A stretch of 38,839 nucleotides of DNA from CAYPZL01 sp964415045 (GCA_964415045.1 CAYPZL010000028.1:1-38839), one strand, 5' to 3'. Positions 1-9,073 are shown, numbered from the stretch's first letter. Numbers and translations: made by a program. The notes: generated by a model from the sequence alone, not told the origin.

Positions 1-70
1 AAGAGAGACAGAATGGAGAAAAGGTCATGTAGGAAAACGAAAGAAAAAGCTTGCGAGACTCCAATTCATA

Positions 71-161
71 GGATCCTTCACTTCGCTGCGCTTCGTTCAG
101 GATGACAAATCGTCCAAAGATCAATCATAATGCGTGTCATGCTGAACGCAGTGAAGCATCC
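71..161. repeat. REP-like inverted pair near window start
   Basis: Two related short elements lie head to head at 71-106 and 136-161. The reverse complement of the second (GGATGCTTCACTGCGTTCAG...) matches the first except that the first carries about 10 extra bases (TCGCTGCGCT) in the middle and a C/G swap in the GGATSCTTCACT end. They sit in the noncoding first 216 bases, just past the 3' end of the minus-strand gene at 217. No gene is visible in 1-216. The arrangement resembles REP/BIME-type intergenic palindromes; that label is inference. Confidence 0.55.
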
Positions 162-216
162 GGGCTGCGAAAGAGAAGTCAGCCTCGCACCGGAAGAGAC
201 GTGCGACGGCGGGATG

Positions 217-2379
217 TCACCGGATGATTCCGAGGTAGCGTCCCATCCAGTAGGGCAGCAGGTAGATGTCGCCGCTGAATTCGCGTCGGCCGGCGCTGCC
301 GCCGTCGAGGCGAAAGGCGTTGCCGTTGTGTTTGCTCATGGGACGCTCGTCGGGCGAAAGAACGGCGTCCGTCGTCTGGCCCCGAAAATTCGGTTCCAGG
401 AACTTCAGGTCGTGACGGTGGCTGTTCGTGACGGTCCAGCTTATGGTGTCGAGCGGGAATTGCTGCAGGGTCCAGATCGCCTCTTCGATATCGAATTCCT
501 CGGCCCCGGTATCGGCGTAGATGAAACTCCAGAGCGGGTTCTTCTCCGGCCTTTCGATGTCCCAGTGGCCCGCGATCGTTCGGCGGTACCGATCGCGCAA
601 TTCGTCGGTGAACGCGTAGCGATACAGGTTCCAGTAGCTCAGGAAGGCCAGCTCATCGTCGGAGTGGTTCCATTCGGTCGTCAGGTCGATGCCGGGGACG
701 CGGCCGATCTCCGTGACGGGAATCATGATGTTGTCGAGGTAACCGTGATTCTCGAGCAGCTCGAAGGCCTTGCGTTTGTAGACCTCCTTGTGCGTGAAAT
801 GGTAGGCCGTCTGCAGGAAGGCGATGATCTCGACGGAGTTCAATCGCCGGTCGCCGACGGCGCGCGGAAACCGGTTGACGTACTCGGGGTGCCAGCGGCC
901 CCATTGCGTCGGTTTGCCGTCGTAGTCCACGAGGTACCAGTCGTGACGCACGATGTGATCCATGATGGCGTCGATCAGGTCGATCGCGCGTCGCCGCCAC
1001 GCGGGGTCGGGGACGATCTCGGCGAAGACGGCGTAGACGAAGAAATGGCCCACGATTTCATCGCTGCTGGTCGTCGCTTTCCAGACCCATCTCTCATCGT
1101 CGGCAACCTGCCAGCGCGATTTGTCGGCCACGTGGTATCCGGCCCGCTCGATGGCCCGCGCCGGAAAGCCCGCCATCGGCGTGATTTGGGTGAGACGCTC
1201 CAGCGCCTCGAACGACTCGTAACAGTTGCGCAGCGCCGCATCGGACTTCGTGACGGCGTAGCGAAACAGCTCGCCCGCCAGGTACATGGCGGTCCACAGG
1301 CCGTCGTTGTCCTGGTCGATCAGAGTCCCCGTCGACAGATCTCCGGGCTCGCTCATCACCAGCGCGCTGTTGAATCCGTAGCGGATGTGTCGCCTTCGGG
1401 TCAGGCGGTCGAAGTGCTCGGCCTTCTCGGCGAGGGTCATCGTTTCGAAATGAATCACGCTCAGCCCCGTCTTCGAGAGGACGAGCACCGAACGGTTCGG
1501 GCCCGGCGCGATGTCTACGACGAAGTCGTCCACGAGCCAGCGGCGGGATGCATAGTAATCGATGTGTCCACCCGGGTGCAGGGCAAACGCGCCGCGCGGC
1601 GTCCCGAACCAGACCTTCGCGCCGATCTCTCGAATGCAGCGAATCTCCGGCCAGGGCAGTTTCGTCTCCCTGTCTGACAACGGTTCGAGCGAGGCGGCAT
1701 CGAGGCGGAGGTATCCGTCGGTGGTACCGAGAAGAAGCGCACGGCCTCCGCGCGACAACGCCATGCAGGTAGCGCCGACGCGACGAGACGTCGCCGGCGC
1801 CGCCCGGCCCGGCGCATAACACCACAGCGACTCTTCCCCCAACAGCAGAAAACGCCTTCGGGTTTCGTCGAAGACGACCTGTCTGATTTTCCCGGGCATC
1901 ACCGCGCGAGACATCTCGCCGGCCTGGTTGAAGCAGGCGACACTTTGGCCGGCCGCCAGCAGGAACGCGAACCGGTCCCCCATAGCCAGCGACGCGGCAT
2001 CGGGCACGTTGTGGTCCACCACGAATCGGCCCGCCCAGGCATTGCCCAGGACCTGCCTGTCCGTGAGGTAGACGAACTGTCCCTCGTGCGTTTCGATGTC
2101 CCTGATGCGCATGTCGGCCAGCGGGCGATGGAGCCGGTCGGGACGCAAGGCGCCGTTGTCAGGCCGGAGCAAGCCCCTGTCCGACAACACGACAACGCGG
2201 CCGTTGCGATCGGCGCGCACCTTCAAAAGCCGCGTGTCGCGCAGCGACGGGTCGAGCGGCGCCTGCTCGCTGAAGTCCTGGATGAACGGCCGGTCCTCAC
2301 AGGTTCGTGACGTTTGTCTTGCCACAGCGTGCGGTGCCGCCGCCAGCATGATGCAGAGACATGTCAGGCCGATGCACAT
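217..2379 (-). CDS. Secreted propeller plus helical-domain protein, function unknown
   Basis: 720 residues. I chose the ATG at 2379 because a GGGAGG ribosome site sits just upstream and the protein then opens with a signal peptide (about residues 1-21, MCIGLTCLCIMLAAAPHAVA). A longer frame reaching 2601 would overlap dctP and begins with low-complexity Arg-rich sequence. Residues about 40-315 contain repeated short beta-strand units such as VWFGTPRG, like two-component-regulator-type propellers. From about 317 to the end the sequence is helical and aromatic-rich, with IDQDNDGLW at about 354 and many W/Y/H pairs, like an alpha/alpha-toroid or a glycan-handling scaffold. I do not recognise a catalytic signature and assign no activity. 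It diverges from the TRAP operon, so joint regulation is possible. The lack of an outer-membrane or sorting tail suggests periplasmic or secreted location. Confidence 0.85.
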   Translation of the reverse strand: MCIGLTCLCIMLAAAPHAVARQTSRTCEDRPFIQDFSEQAPLDPSLRDTRLLKVRADRNGRVVVLSDRGLLRPDNGALRPDRLHRPLADMRIRDIETHEGQFVYLTDRQVLGNAWAGRFVVDHNVPDAASLAMGDRFAFLLAAGQSVACFNQAGEMSRAVMPGKIRQVVFDETRRRFLLLGEESLWCYAPGRAAPATSRRVGATCMALSRGGRALLLGTTDGYLRLDAASLEPLSDRETKLPWPEIRCIREIGAKVWFGTPRGAFALHPGGHIDYYASRRWLVDDFVVDIAPGPNRSVLVLSKTGLSVIHFETMTLAEKAEHFDRLTRRRHIRYGFNSALVMSEPGDLSTGTLIDQDNDGLWTAMYLAGELFRYAVTKSDAALRNCYESFEALERLTQITPMAGFPARAIERAGYHVADKSRWQVADDERWVWKATTSSDEIVGHFFVYAVFAEIVPDPAWRRRAIDLIDAIMDHIVRHDWYLVDYDGKPTQWGRWHPEYVNRFPRAVGDRRLNSVEIIAFLQTAYHFTHKEVYKRKAFELLENHGYLDNIMIPVTEIGRVPGIDLTTEWNHSDDELAFLSYWNLYRYAFTDELRDRYRRTIAGHWDIERPEKNPLWSFIYADTGAEEFDIEEAIWTLQQFPLDTISWTVTNSHRHDLKFLEPNFRGQTTDAVLSPDERPMSKHNGNAFRLDGGSAGRREFSGDIYLLPYWMGRYLGIIR

Positions 2380-2443
2380 CCGGAACCTCCCTTGCAGGCG
2401 CGACCGCCGGCGGCGCTGCCGTCGGCGACCGCAGGAAGAAAAC

Positions 2444-2472
2444 TTGCATACCCGTCGTTCACGGCGTACTAT
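2444..2472 (+). promoter_or_regulatory. Sigma70-type promoter for the TRAP operon
   Basis: TTGCAT at 2444-2449, a 17-base spacer, then TACTAT at 2467-2472. It lies about 100 bases upstream of the dctP start in the divergent gap 2380-2569. Spacing is ideal and both boxes are near consensus; it has not been tested. Confidence 0.5.
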
Positions 2473-2569
2473 GATAAGCGAGTTACCTGTTGCGTGAAAG
2501 GTGGAATCCGACGAAGGTCGGGGACGCCATCGTCGGTTAGATCGTGCGGGTCCTTTAGGAGAATGCGCT

Positions 2570-3610
2570 GTGAAACGGTGGAATGTATTGGCATTGGTCA
2601 TTGTTGTGGTGATTGGGCTGGCTGTCTTCTCCGGGTGCCGGCAGTCGGGACAGGAAGAGCAGGCCGTGGAGTTGTCCTACAGCGTCTTTTTCCCGCCCAC
2701 TCACATCCAGTGCAAGACCGCGGAGGCCTGGGCCGACGAGATCGAGAAACGCACCGATGGCAAGGTCAAAATCACCGTATATTCCGCCGGCACGCTCACC
2801 AAAGCGCCCCAGTGCTACGAAGGCGTCGTGACCGGAGTCTCGGATATCGGCATGAGCTGCTTCGCCTACACGCGCGGCCGCTTCCCGCTTCTGGAAGGAC
2901 TCGATTTGCCGCTGGGGTATCCCAACGGTCTGGTGGCCACGCGGGTCGCGACAGAGATGGTTCGCAAGTATCAACCCCAGGAGGTCTCGGACGTGCAGGT
3001 GCTGTACGTGCACGCCCACGGGCCCGGCATCCTCGCCTCGCGAAAGCCCGTGTACAAGCTGGAGGACATGGCGAGCTTGAAGGTGCGCGCCACCGGATTG
3101 TCCTCCAAGATCGTCCAGAGTCTCGGCGGCACGCCGCTGGCGATGAGCCAGCCCGAGACGTACGAGGCTCTGCAGAAAGGCGTCGTCGATGCGACCTTCT
3201 GCCCCATCGAGACGCTCAAAGGCTGGAAGCAGGGCGAGGTTATCGACAGCGTCACGGAGACCTCGGTGATCGGGTACACCACATCCATGTTTGTGGTGAT
3301 GAACAAGGCGGTGTGGGATCGCCTCGGACCCGAGCTGCAAAAGGTCTTCATGGACGTGAGCGACGAGTGGGTGACCAAACACGGGCAGGCCTGGGACCAG
3401 GCCGACCGGGAAGGGAAGGCCTTCGTCAAGGAGCGGAAACACGAGATCGTGACGCTTTCCGACGAAGAGCAGCAGCGCTGGCAAGCGGCGGTGCAGCCGA
3501 TTCTCGACGAATACGTCACCAAGACAACGGAGAAGAACCTGCCCGGCAAACAATTCCTCGCCGATCTCCAAGGTCTGATCCAGAAATATTCAGCGGAGGC
3601 AGGGCAATAG
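2570..3610 (+). CDS. dctP: TRAP transporter solute-binding subunit DctP
   Basis: 346 residues, GTG start at 2570 with AGGAG at 2557-2561. An ATG at 2563 is out of frame. The N-terminus has a hydrophobic helix ending in FSGC, so Cys23 is a likely lipid-modified residue; the binding protein would then be membrane-tethered rather than free. The body matches DctP-family extracytoplasmic receptors: an early HIQCKTAEAWADEIEKRT segment, the GVVDATFCPIET region, and an Arg in LKVRATG at the place where the family usually has its carboxylate-binding Arg. The ligand is therefore probably an organic or sugar acid, but the sequence does not identify it. First gene of a tight operon with dctQ and dctM. 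Confidence 0.93.
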   Translation: MKRWNVLALVIVVVIGLAVFSGCRQSGQEEQAVELSYSVFFPPTHIQCKTAEAWADEIEKRTDGKVKITVYSAGTLTKAPQCYEGVVTGVSDIGMSCFAYTRGRFPLLEGLDLPLGYPNGLVATRVATEMVRKYQPQEVSDVQVLYVHAHGPGILASRKPVYKLEDMASLKVRATGLSSKIVQSLGGTPLAMSQPETYEALQKGVVDATFCPIETLKGWKQGEVIDSVTETSVIGYTTSMFVVMNKAVWDRLGPELQKVFMDVSDEWVTKHGQAWDQADREGKAFVKERKHEIVTLSDEEQQRWQAAVQPILDEYVTKTTEKNLPGKQFLADLQGLIQKYSAEAGQ

Positions 3611-4123
3611 ATGGCGACAGTGGCGTTCAAGTCGCTTTCGGCCGCGTACACGCGCCTGCTTCGTATCGTTGTGTATCTCCTGCTCGCGGTAGCGGGTCTG
3701 AGCGTATTGGCCATGATGGCGATAACGTGCGCCGATGTGATCCTGCGTCTGATCAACCGCTCGTTTATCGGGGCGTATGATCTCGTCAAGATCGCCGGCG
3801 CGCTGAGCCTGGCGGCGGCGCTGCCCTACACGACCGCGGTCAAGGGACACGTGGCGATCGAGTATTTCTTCCACAAGTTCAATCGTCGCGGGCGCATCGT
3901 CATCGACACGGTCCTTCGTCTGTTAGGGATGGCCTTGTTTGTCTTCTTCGCGTGGCGCAGCGTCGCCTACGGTTTCGATCTCCATCGCAACGGACAGGTC
4001 AGCCAGACGCTCCAGCTTCCGGTCTTCTGGCTTCCCTTCGTGATCGGCTTCTGTTGTGCGGTCGTCGTCCTGGTCATCGGACACAACCTCATCCATCCGG
4101 GCCGGGAGATGATCAAGCCATGA
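3611..4123 (+). CDS. dctQ: TRAP transporter small permease DctQ
   Basis: 170 residues with about four hydrophobic segments (roughly residues 14-40, 52-75, 95-117 and 132-155), the usual size and topology of the DctQ small membrane subunit. It starts directly after the dctP stop codon, with GGAGG at 3595-3599 inside the end of dctP. The stop overlaps the dctM start in an ATGA, so the two membrane subunits are probably translationally coupled. DctQ pairs with DctM to form the sodium-driven permease. Confidence 0.9.
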   Translation: MATVAFKSLSAAYTRLLRIVVYLLLAVAGLSVLAMMAITCADVILRLINRSFIGAYDLVKIAGALSLAAALPYTTAVKGHVAIEYFFHKFNRRGRIVIDTVLRLLGMALFVFFAWRSVAYGFDLHRNGQVSQTLQLPVFWLPFVIGFCCAVVVLVIGHNLIHPGREMIKP

Positions 4124-5421
4124 CCCCCGTTGAGACCGGCATTCTCGGATGCGTTTTGCTGATCGTTCTTCTGGCCGCCAGCATGCCCGTGGCGTTTGCG
4201 ATGGCCATTATCGGCTTCGCGGGGTTTGCCGTTGTGGTCACGCCCCGGGCGGCGATGAGCATGATCACGCTCGACCTGTATCAAACGTTCACCTCGTACA
4301 GCCTGACGGTGATTCCGCTTTTCGTTCTGATGGGGCAGGTTGCCTTTCACGCGGGGATCAGCCGGCGGTTGTTCAACGCGGCCTATCACTGGCTGGGCCC
4401 GCTGCCGGGCGGGCTGGCCATGTCCACGGTCGGGGCCTGCACGGCGTTCGGCGCCATCTGCGGGTCCGGGCCCGCCACCGCCGCGACCATGGCCTCGGTG
4501 GCGCTTCCCGAAATGAAGCGATACAAATACGACATGGAGCTCGGCTGCGGCGCCGTGGCGGCCGGCGGGAGCCTGGGCATGTTGATTCCCCCCAGCGTGG
4601 TCTTCATCGTCTACGCGATCATGACCGAGCAATCGGTGGGCAAGCTGTTCATCGCCGGCATTGCGCCGGGATTGCTCATCGCGTTTCTGTTTTGCCTGAC
4701 GATCTACCTGAGCTGCAAACGTCGTCCCCATCTGGGACCGGCCTCGCAACGCTTCGGCTGGGGCGCGAAGTTCGCCTCGCTGGCCGGCGTGATCGAAACG
4801 CTGATCCTGTTCGCGGTCGTCATCGGCGGGATGTTCAACGGATTCTTCACGCCCACGGAAGCGGCGGCCGTCGGGGCGGCCGGAACCCTCGTGATTGCAC
4901 TGGTCAAAGGGCAATTGAACCGAAAAATGCTCGTGCGCTCGCTCCAGGAGACCGTCCGAACCTCGTGCATGGTCATGATCATCGTCACCGGCGCCGTCAT
5001 CTTCGGCCATTTCCTCACGGTGACCCAGATCCCCGTCAAGCTGGCTTCCTTCCTGGCGGGACTGCCCTTGCCCGGATGGAGCATCATGGGGCTGGTGATC
5101 CTGTTCTTCCTCGTGGCCGGCTGCTTTGTCGACGCGCTGGGGCTGATCCTGCTGACGATACCGATCTTCTATCCCGTAGTGACACAGCTCAGGTACGATC
5201 CGATCTGGTTCGGTGTGATTATCGTCGTGGTCACGCAGATGGGCGTGATCTCTCCGCCGGTCGGCGTGTGCGTCTACGTGGTCAGCGGCATTGAGCGGGA
5301 CGTTCCTCTCCAGACGATCTTCCGAGGCGCGCTGCCGTTTCTGGCCGCTCTGGTCATTGCCGCGATCATCCTGATCGCCTTCCCGCAAATCTGCCTGTTC
5401 CTGCCAAACCTGGTGCAGTAA
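4120..5421 (+). CDS. dctM: TRAP transporter large permease DctM
   Basis: 433 residues from the ATG at 4120, which overlaps the dctQ stop (ATGA). A longer upstream frame exists but lies inside dctQ. The protein is a run of about 12 hydrophobic segments with family landmarks: SMPVAFAM near the N-terminus, the GAICGSGPATAATM segment, GSLGMLIPPSVVFIVYAI, FFTPTEAAAVGAAG in the middle, and QMGVISPPVGVCVYV near the C-terminus. It forms the transport channel of the TRAP system. Length is normal for an unfused DctM. Confidence 0.95.
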   Translation: MTPVETGILGCVLLIVLLAASMPVAFAMAIIGFAGFAVVVTPRAAMSMITLDLYQTFTSYSLTVIPLFVLMGQVAFHAGISRRLFNAAYHWLGPLPGGLAMSTVGACTAFGAICGSGPATAATMASVALPEMKRYKYDMELGCGAVAAGGSLGMLIPPSVVFIVYAIMTEQSVGKLFIAGIAPGLLIAFLFCLTIYLSCKRRPHLGPASQRFGWGAKFASLAGVIETLILFAVVIGGMFNGFFTPTEAAAVGAAGTLVIALVKGQLNRKMLVRSLQETVRTSCMVMIIVTGAVIFGHFLTVTQIPVKLASFLAGLPLPGWSIMGLVILFFLVAGCFVDALGLILLTIPIFYPVVTQLRYDPIWFGVIIVVVTQMGVISPPVGVCVYVVSGIERDVPLQTIFRGALPFLAALVIAAIILIAFPQICLFLPNLVQ

Positions 5422-5463
5422 GGACGGGCGTACTGGACTTCTCGTCAGGAGGCAACGGAACCG

Positions 5464-5952
5464 ATGAACTCTCTCGATCTGACGAAGACGCATTTCCTGC
5501 GTATCCTGTTTTGCACGGATTTTTCGAAGAACGCGGACTTCGCTTTTCTCTTCGCCGTCGATGCCGCCCGCCGGCGACCGGGCAGCGAACTCTATCTCTT
5601 GCACGTGCTGCCGGAATCGGAAGCCCAGTTCTGGAAGACCTACATTTACGAAGTCGATGACGTGGACAACAAGGCCAAACGCGACCTCGACGAGCGCGTC
5701 AATGAAGCCTATCGGTCGCAACTGCCCGAGGGCGTGGAGCTGAAGGTCGAGTTTCGCGTGGGCAAGGACCATCAGGAGATCCTGCGGTTCGCCCGCGAGA
5801 AGCAGATCGATCTGATCGTGATGGGCCGGCAGGGCCGTGGCGCGCTGCAACACACGTTGTATGGAAAGGTCGCCGAGAAGGTGGCCTGCAAGGCCGAGTG
5901 CGCCGTCCTGGTCGTACCCCTGAGCTATCAAAAGAGACTCGAAAAGCCCTGA
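5464..5952 (+). CDS. UspA-family universal stress protein, TRAP-associated
   Basis: 162 residues, with AGGAGG at 5447-5452. It has the Usp fold pattern: ILFCTDFSKNADFAF at the N-terminus, HVLPESEA after strand 2, LIVMGRQGRG and the final ECAVLVVP. The nucleotide-binding motif of ATP-binding Usps is G-x2-G-x9-G-(S/T); here the last pair is G-K (GRQGRGALQHTLYGK), so ATP binding is uncertain. It lies 42 bases after dctM and is probably in the same transcript. Usp genes next to TRAP genes are known (TeaD with TeaABC), where they modulate uptake; the same role here is inference. Confidence 0.88.
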   Translation: MNSLDLTKTHFLRILFCTDFSKNADFAFLFAVDAARRRPGSELYLLHVLPESEAQFWKTYIYEVDDVDNKAKRDLDERVNEAYRSQLPEGVELKVEFRVGKDHQEILRFAREKQIDLIVMGRQGRGALQHTLYGKVAEKVACKAECAVLVVPLSYQKRLEKP

Positions 5953-5963
5953 CGCAGCCCAAA

Positions 5964-6028
5964 TGGGTTCTAAACCCGCGCGTGACCACGCACCGGGCCA
6001 AACGCGTGGGTCAAGGATCCACCCTATC
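5964..6028 (-). repeat. 65-bp dispersed repeat, copy 1
   Basis: Read on the minus strand, this 65-base segment aligns without gaps to 17446-17510 on the plus strand with about 51 identities (78%). It contains the small dyads GGGTT-CTA-AACCC (5965-5977) and GCGTG-AC-CACGC (5980-5991). It fills the gap between the convergent genes ending at 5952 and 6024 and includes the stop codon (6024-6026) of the glycosidase-like gene. It may also serve as a bidirectional terminator, though no T-run is present. Confidence 0.7.
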
Positions 6029-8834
6029 GCTTTACTTCGTAGTAATACGTAGCGTAGCGGCCGTCGATTCTGAACGTGTTGTCGGAACGCTCGAGTTCGT
6101 TATCGGTGGGCACGCCGTACACATCGACCGCCCGCACGGAGGCCGGCGGATCGCCCTTGAGCGTGATCGTCGCCTGCACCGGCTCCAATAGCAACGGCGG
6201 CCCGCCGGTCTCGAGAAGCTCCGTCCCGTCGGCGTTGTACACGGTGCCGAGCTGCTTGTCCCGCGCCAGCGCGGTGATCAGGATGTGCTCAGACTCGATG
6301 AGAGCGCGATTGTCTAACGGCGTAAACAGCAGCGTCACGAAGGGCGTGTCGATGTCTTCGATCGCCACGGCGGGCAGGTCGTACGAATGCCCCGCCGCGA
6401 ACCCGACGATGCCCTGCGTCCGGTCCGAGTGAATGCGGACAACCCTTTGGCCGTAGTCCCAGGTGAGCTGACCGGTGTTGCTGCGCACGGTTTGCATGCG
6501 AGGGTTCCAGTAGTTGGACAACCCGGCGGTGTATGAAGGCGCCTGTCCATCCGCCACCTTCAGTGTCACGCGTCCGGCGGCCAGCGCCTCCACGGGCACG
6601 TCCCCGTGCGCCAGCAGCTCGTTCTCGTCGTAGCCCACTGCTCCGTATTCCTGGTCCAGGGCATCGACGCCGGCAAACACGTCATCGGTCGACAGGCGGC
6701 GGGCCGCGACGACGTCGCCCTCTTCGATGTGTCTGTGGTAAATCGCGAAGGCCAGCGCGGGAAATTGAGCGATGTAGTGGGGCGTCTCGGTGACGTACGA
6801 ACTCATGCCGGGCCAGCCGTTTCCCATGATGCTGCGCGAGCCGGCGAAGTGGTAGGACGCGTCCCAGCCCTGCAGGCCCAGGCCGTAGAACGCCATCAGC
6901 GGCGCGATCTCGGCCTTCCACTGATTCGGAGGCTTCTGCGTCCATTCGGTCATGAGGAAGGGCTTGTCCTCCACCTGCCAGAAGCCACTCGACAGAATGG
7001 CCCGCCCGGGCTTGTTGAGGTGCGTATCGTTGTTGACCCGGCCCGCGGCGATGCCGTGGCCGCCGGCGCCGCCCCCGAAGTAATTGTGCCGGTCGATAGC
7101 GTCCATGGCGTCGTCGGTCCAGAGATTGGCAGCCGAGGCGGCCGGTCCGCCGGCTTTCCAGGCGGTGCTCACCGTCACGCCCTTGTAGCCGAGGTCGCGC
7201 AGCCGCTGCCGGTACGTCTCGTACGTCCGACACTGCATCTCCGCCAGGAAACGAATGAAATCGCCCACGCGTTTCTTCTCGGCGCTCTTGTTCCAGCGGG
7301 GCCCGTCTCTCTCCATCTCCCAGGCGGCATAGATATACATGTTGGTCTCATCGACCGAGTCGGGCCGGCTGCGTACGGACCCGTCGGAGTTGTACTTTGC
7401 CGTTGTCTTGAGACCCGCACCCCAGGCGCGAGCCAGAGAGGTATCGCTTCGGTACGTGCTCTTGACCCACTGCTGCCACATGCGTTTGAGCCGGGCGCCG
7501 TGGTTGGGGTACGATTGGCCCTGGACGAAATCGTCGCTGAGCGGATTGTGGAAGAAGACGCTGTCCTCGTTGCGCGCTTCCACAATCGCCAGAGCCGGAT
7601 CGTCTTTGTAAGCCAGACCCGTGTACGGATTGACGTGGTCGAGCAGCACGCTTGCGTATCGCCACTGCGAGTCCTGATACTCCTGGATGAACGTGGCCAG
7701 GCCGTACGTGTCCTTGCCGGCGCCCCGGTCGGGCAGCTCGCCATACAAATCCGGATCGATTCCCTGGTCGGGAAGGACCACGTGGTGGTAGAAGATGGAC
7801 CACGTCATGTAGATGCCGTTGTTCTTGAGGATGCTGAACCACCGGTCGAATCGGTCGAGCCTCTCGGCGTCGAAGTGGAGGCCGCCTTCGGAACGCTGGA
7901 GCGAGCCCAACACGCTCTCGACGGGATGCTGTCGCACCATGTTGATGCCGTGCTTGGCGTAGAACCGGGCCTGCCGCTCCTGCGCCTCGACCGTCTCGGC
8001 CATGGAGGCGTCCACGCCCCAGAACTTGACCGCGGTGTCGTCGGCGAAGACGAAGTCCTTGCCCTGCGACTGGAGGGCGCCGTGGAGCCCCGCCGGCTTC
8101 TCGACGAGGTAGCTCATATCGATGATGGAATCGGGTGAGAAGGGATCCGGGCCGGCCATCAGGATGAACCACTCATCCGGGTCGGGAGCCGGCGCGGCGG
8201 GGTCCGGCGGGATCACACCGGTGGGCGCCCAGGCGAAATTCGTAAGCGCCATCACGTCGATGCCCCCGTGGTTCTCCTTGTCGCCGGCGCGGGCGGCCAG
8301 ACGGATTTCCAGGTCGTACGCACCGGGCGCCAGGCTCAGCATGGGACCGGCGCACCAGGCGATGAAACGGATGTCGATGGCCGGCTCGACAAGGTCGATC
8401 ATGCTGTCACGCGCTTCCGAGACGTCGAGGGGCTCCCAGGCCGTCCAGGCGCCACCGGCGGCGCGATAGCGGTAGCTGTAGTTGGCGCCGCCGTTGTGGT
8501 TGCGGAAGGGATTGAGCCGAATCCACCACGCGTAGGACCCGCCTTCGGTGATATCGAGCCGGTATCGAGCTGCCACTTTGGACTGGTTGTAGTTTCCCGT
8601 GTAATGGGTGTGCCAGGCGCCCTGGGACTGACCGGGCGTACCGGGAGAGAGCAGGTCCTTTCTGATGTTGGTGTTCTGGTACCAGCCGTGCCGGTTGAAC
8701 GACGTGCTGATGTAGTCCTCGCCCTCGATCCACAGAGCCTCGGCGCCGCCGGCGAGAGGGACCGACGAGACCGATAACGCGAGAACTGCGACCACTACGC
8801 CCAAAGACAACGTGATGCTGTTCTTCTGTGACAA
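6024..8834 (-). CDS. Secreted GH-A clan glycoside hydrolase-like protein with N-terminal beta-sandwich
   Basis: 936 residues from the TTG at 8834, chosen because GGGAGG lies 7 bases upstream. GTG at 8837 and ATG at 8855 are alternatives. The signal peptide is about residues 5-32 (ITLSLGVVVAVLALSV). Residues about 33-205 form a carbohydrate-binding-like beta-sandwich (WIEGEDYIS...). From about 255 a TIM-barrel follows with KFWGVDASMAE, KHGINMVRQH, an acid/base candidate Glu423 in VEARNEDS and a nucleophile candidate Glu630 in FLMTEWTQ. The spacing and motifs fit clan GH-A retaining enzymes, but I cannot place it in a numbered family or name the substrate. The C-terminus (about 720-936) is beta-rich. 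It diverges from the giant LTD/CotH gene and likely acts outside the inner membrane. Confidence 0.82.
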   Translation of the reverse strand: MSQKNSITLSLGVVVAVLALSVSSVPLAGGAEALWIEGEDYISTSFNRHGWYQNTNIRKDLLSPGTPGQSQGAWHTHYTGNYNQSKVAARYRLDITEGGSYAWWIRLNPFRNHNGGANYSYRYRAAGGAWTAWEPLDVSEARDSMIDLVEPAIDIRFIAWCAGPMLSLAPGAYDLEIRLAARAGDKENHGGIDVMALTNFAWAPTGVIPPDPAAPAPDPDEWFILMAGPDPFSPDSIIDMSYLVEKPAGLHGALQSQGKDFVFADDTAVKFWGVDASMAETVEAQERQARFYAKHGINMVRQHPVESVLGSLQRSEGGLHFDAERLDRFDRWFSILKNNGIYMTWSIFYHHVVLPDQGIDPDLYGELPDRGAGKDTYGLATFIQEYQDSQWRYASVLLDHVNPYTGLAYKDDPALAIVEARNEDSVFFHNPLSDDFVQGQSYPNHGARLKRMWQQWVKSTYRSDTSLARAWGAGLKTTAKYNSDGSVRSRPDSVDETNMYIYAAWEMERDGPRWNKSAEKKRVGDFIRFLAEMQCRTYETYRQRLRDLGYKGVTVSTAWKAGGPAASAANLWTDDAMDAIDRHNYFGGGAGGHGIAAGRVNNDTHLNKPGRAILSSGFWQVEDKPFLMTEWTQKPPNQWKAEIAPLMAFYGLGLQGWDASYHFAGSRSIMGNGWPGMSSYVTETPHYIAQFPALAFAIYHRHIEEGDVVAARRLSTDDVFAGVDALDQEYGAVGYDENELLAHGDVPVEALAAGRVTLKVADGQAPSYTAGLSNYWNPRMQTVRSNTGQLTWDYGQRVVRIHSDRTQGIVGFAAGHSYDLPAVAIEDIDTPFVTLLFTPLDNRALIESEHILITALARDKQLGTVYNADGTELLETGGPPLLLEPVQATITLKGDPPASVRAVDVYGVPTDNELERSDNTFRIDGRYATYYYEVKR

Positions 8835-8876
8835 CACTCGTCCTCCCTGTACCATCGGCGTCCCGAGTTTGTCAGC

Positions 8877-8895
8877 ATGGGCTAAAACCCATCCT
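8877..8895 (+). repeat. Short palindromic repeat, ATGGGCT family, copy 1
   Basis: ATGGGCTAAAACCCATCCT, an imperfect hairpin in the gap upstream of the glycosidase-like gene. It matches 17 of 19 bases with the element at 20834-20852. Short intergenic palindromes of this kind occur only between genes in this window. Confidence 0.55.
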
Positions 8896-8901
8896 ACACG
8901 C

Positions 8902-8920
8902 TGGTATTCACACGATACCA
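8902..8920. promoter_or_regulatory. Operator-like dyad upstream of glycosidase-like gene
   Basis: Perfect inverted repeat TGGTAT - 7 bases - ATACCA, about 70 bases upstream of the proposed start at 8834. Size and symmetry suit a dimeric repressor site, but no regulator gene is adjacent and no second copy is seen. Confidence 0.3.
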
Positions 8921-9073
8921 AATATCGACGAAAATTGCCATGGGCCTTGCGGGATCCGCCCCCAGGGGCCCTCGGTTCCACAGTTTCCGCCGAGCGCCTT
9001 TCGTCCCAAGTGGCGTTGAGCAAGTGACGATGAAATGTTAAGATAGGCAAATTAAAACCCAGGGATAAAAAAT

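Noticed and set aside
130..1677. 515-residue open frame on the plus strand
   Set aside because: Lies fully antisense to the propeller-helical gene; Val/Arg/Gln-rich with no recognisable motif. High-GC shadow.
3967..5931. 654-residue minus-strand frame
   Set aside because: Antisense to dctQ, dctM and the Usp gene; Asp/His/Gln-rich composition typical of a shadow of membrane-protein codons.
6606..8138. 510-residue plus-strand frame
   Set aside because: Antisense to the GH-A-like gene, no motif or ribosome site that would compete with it.
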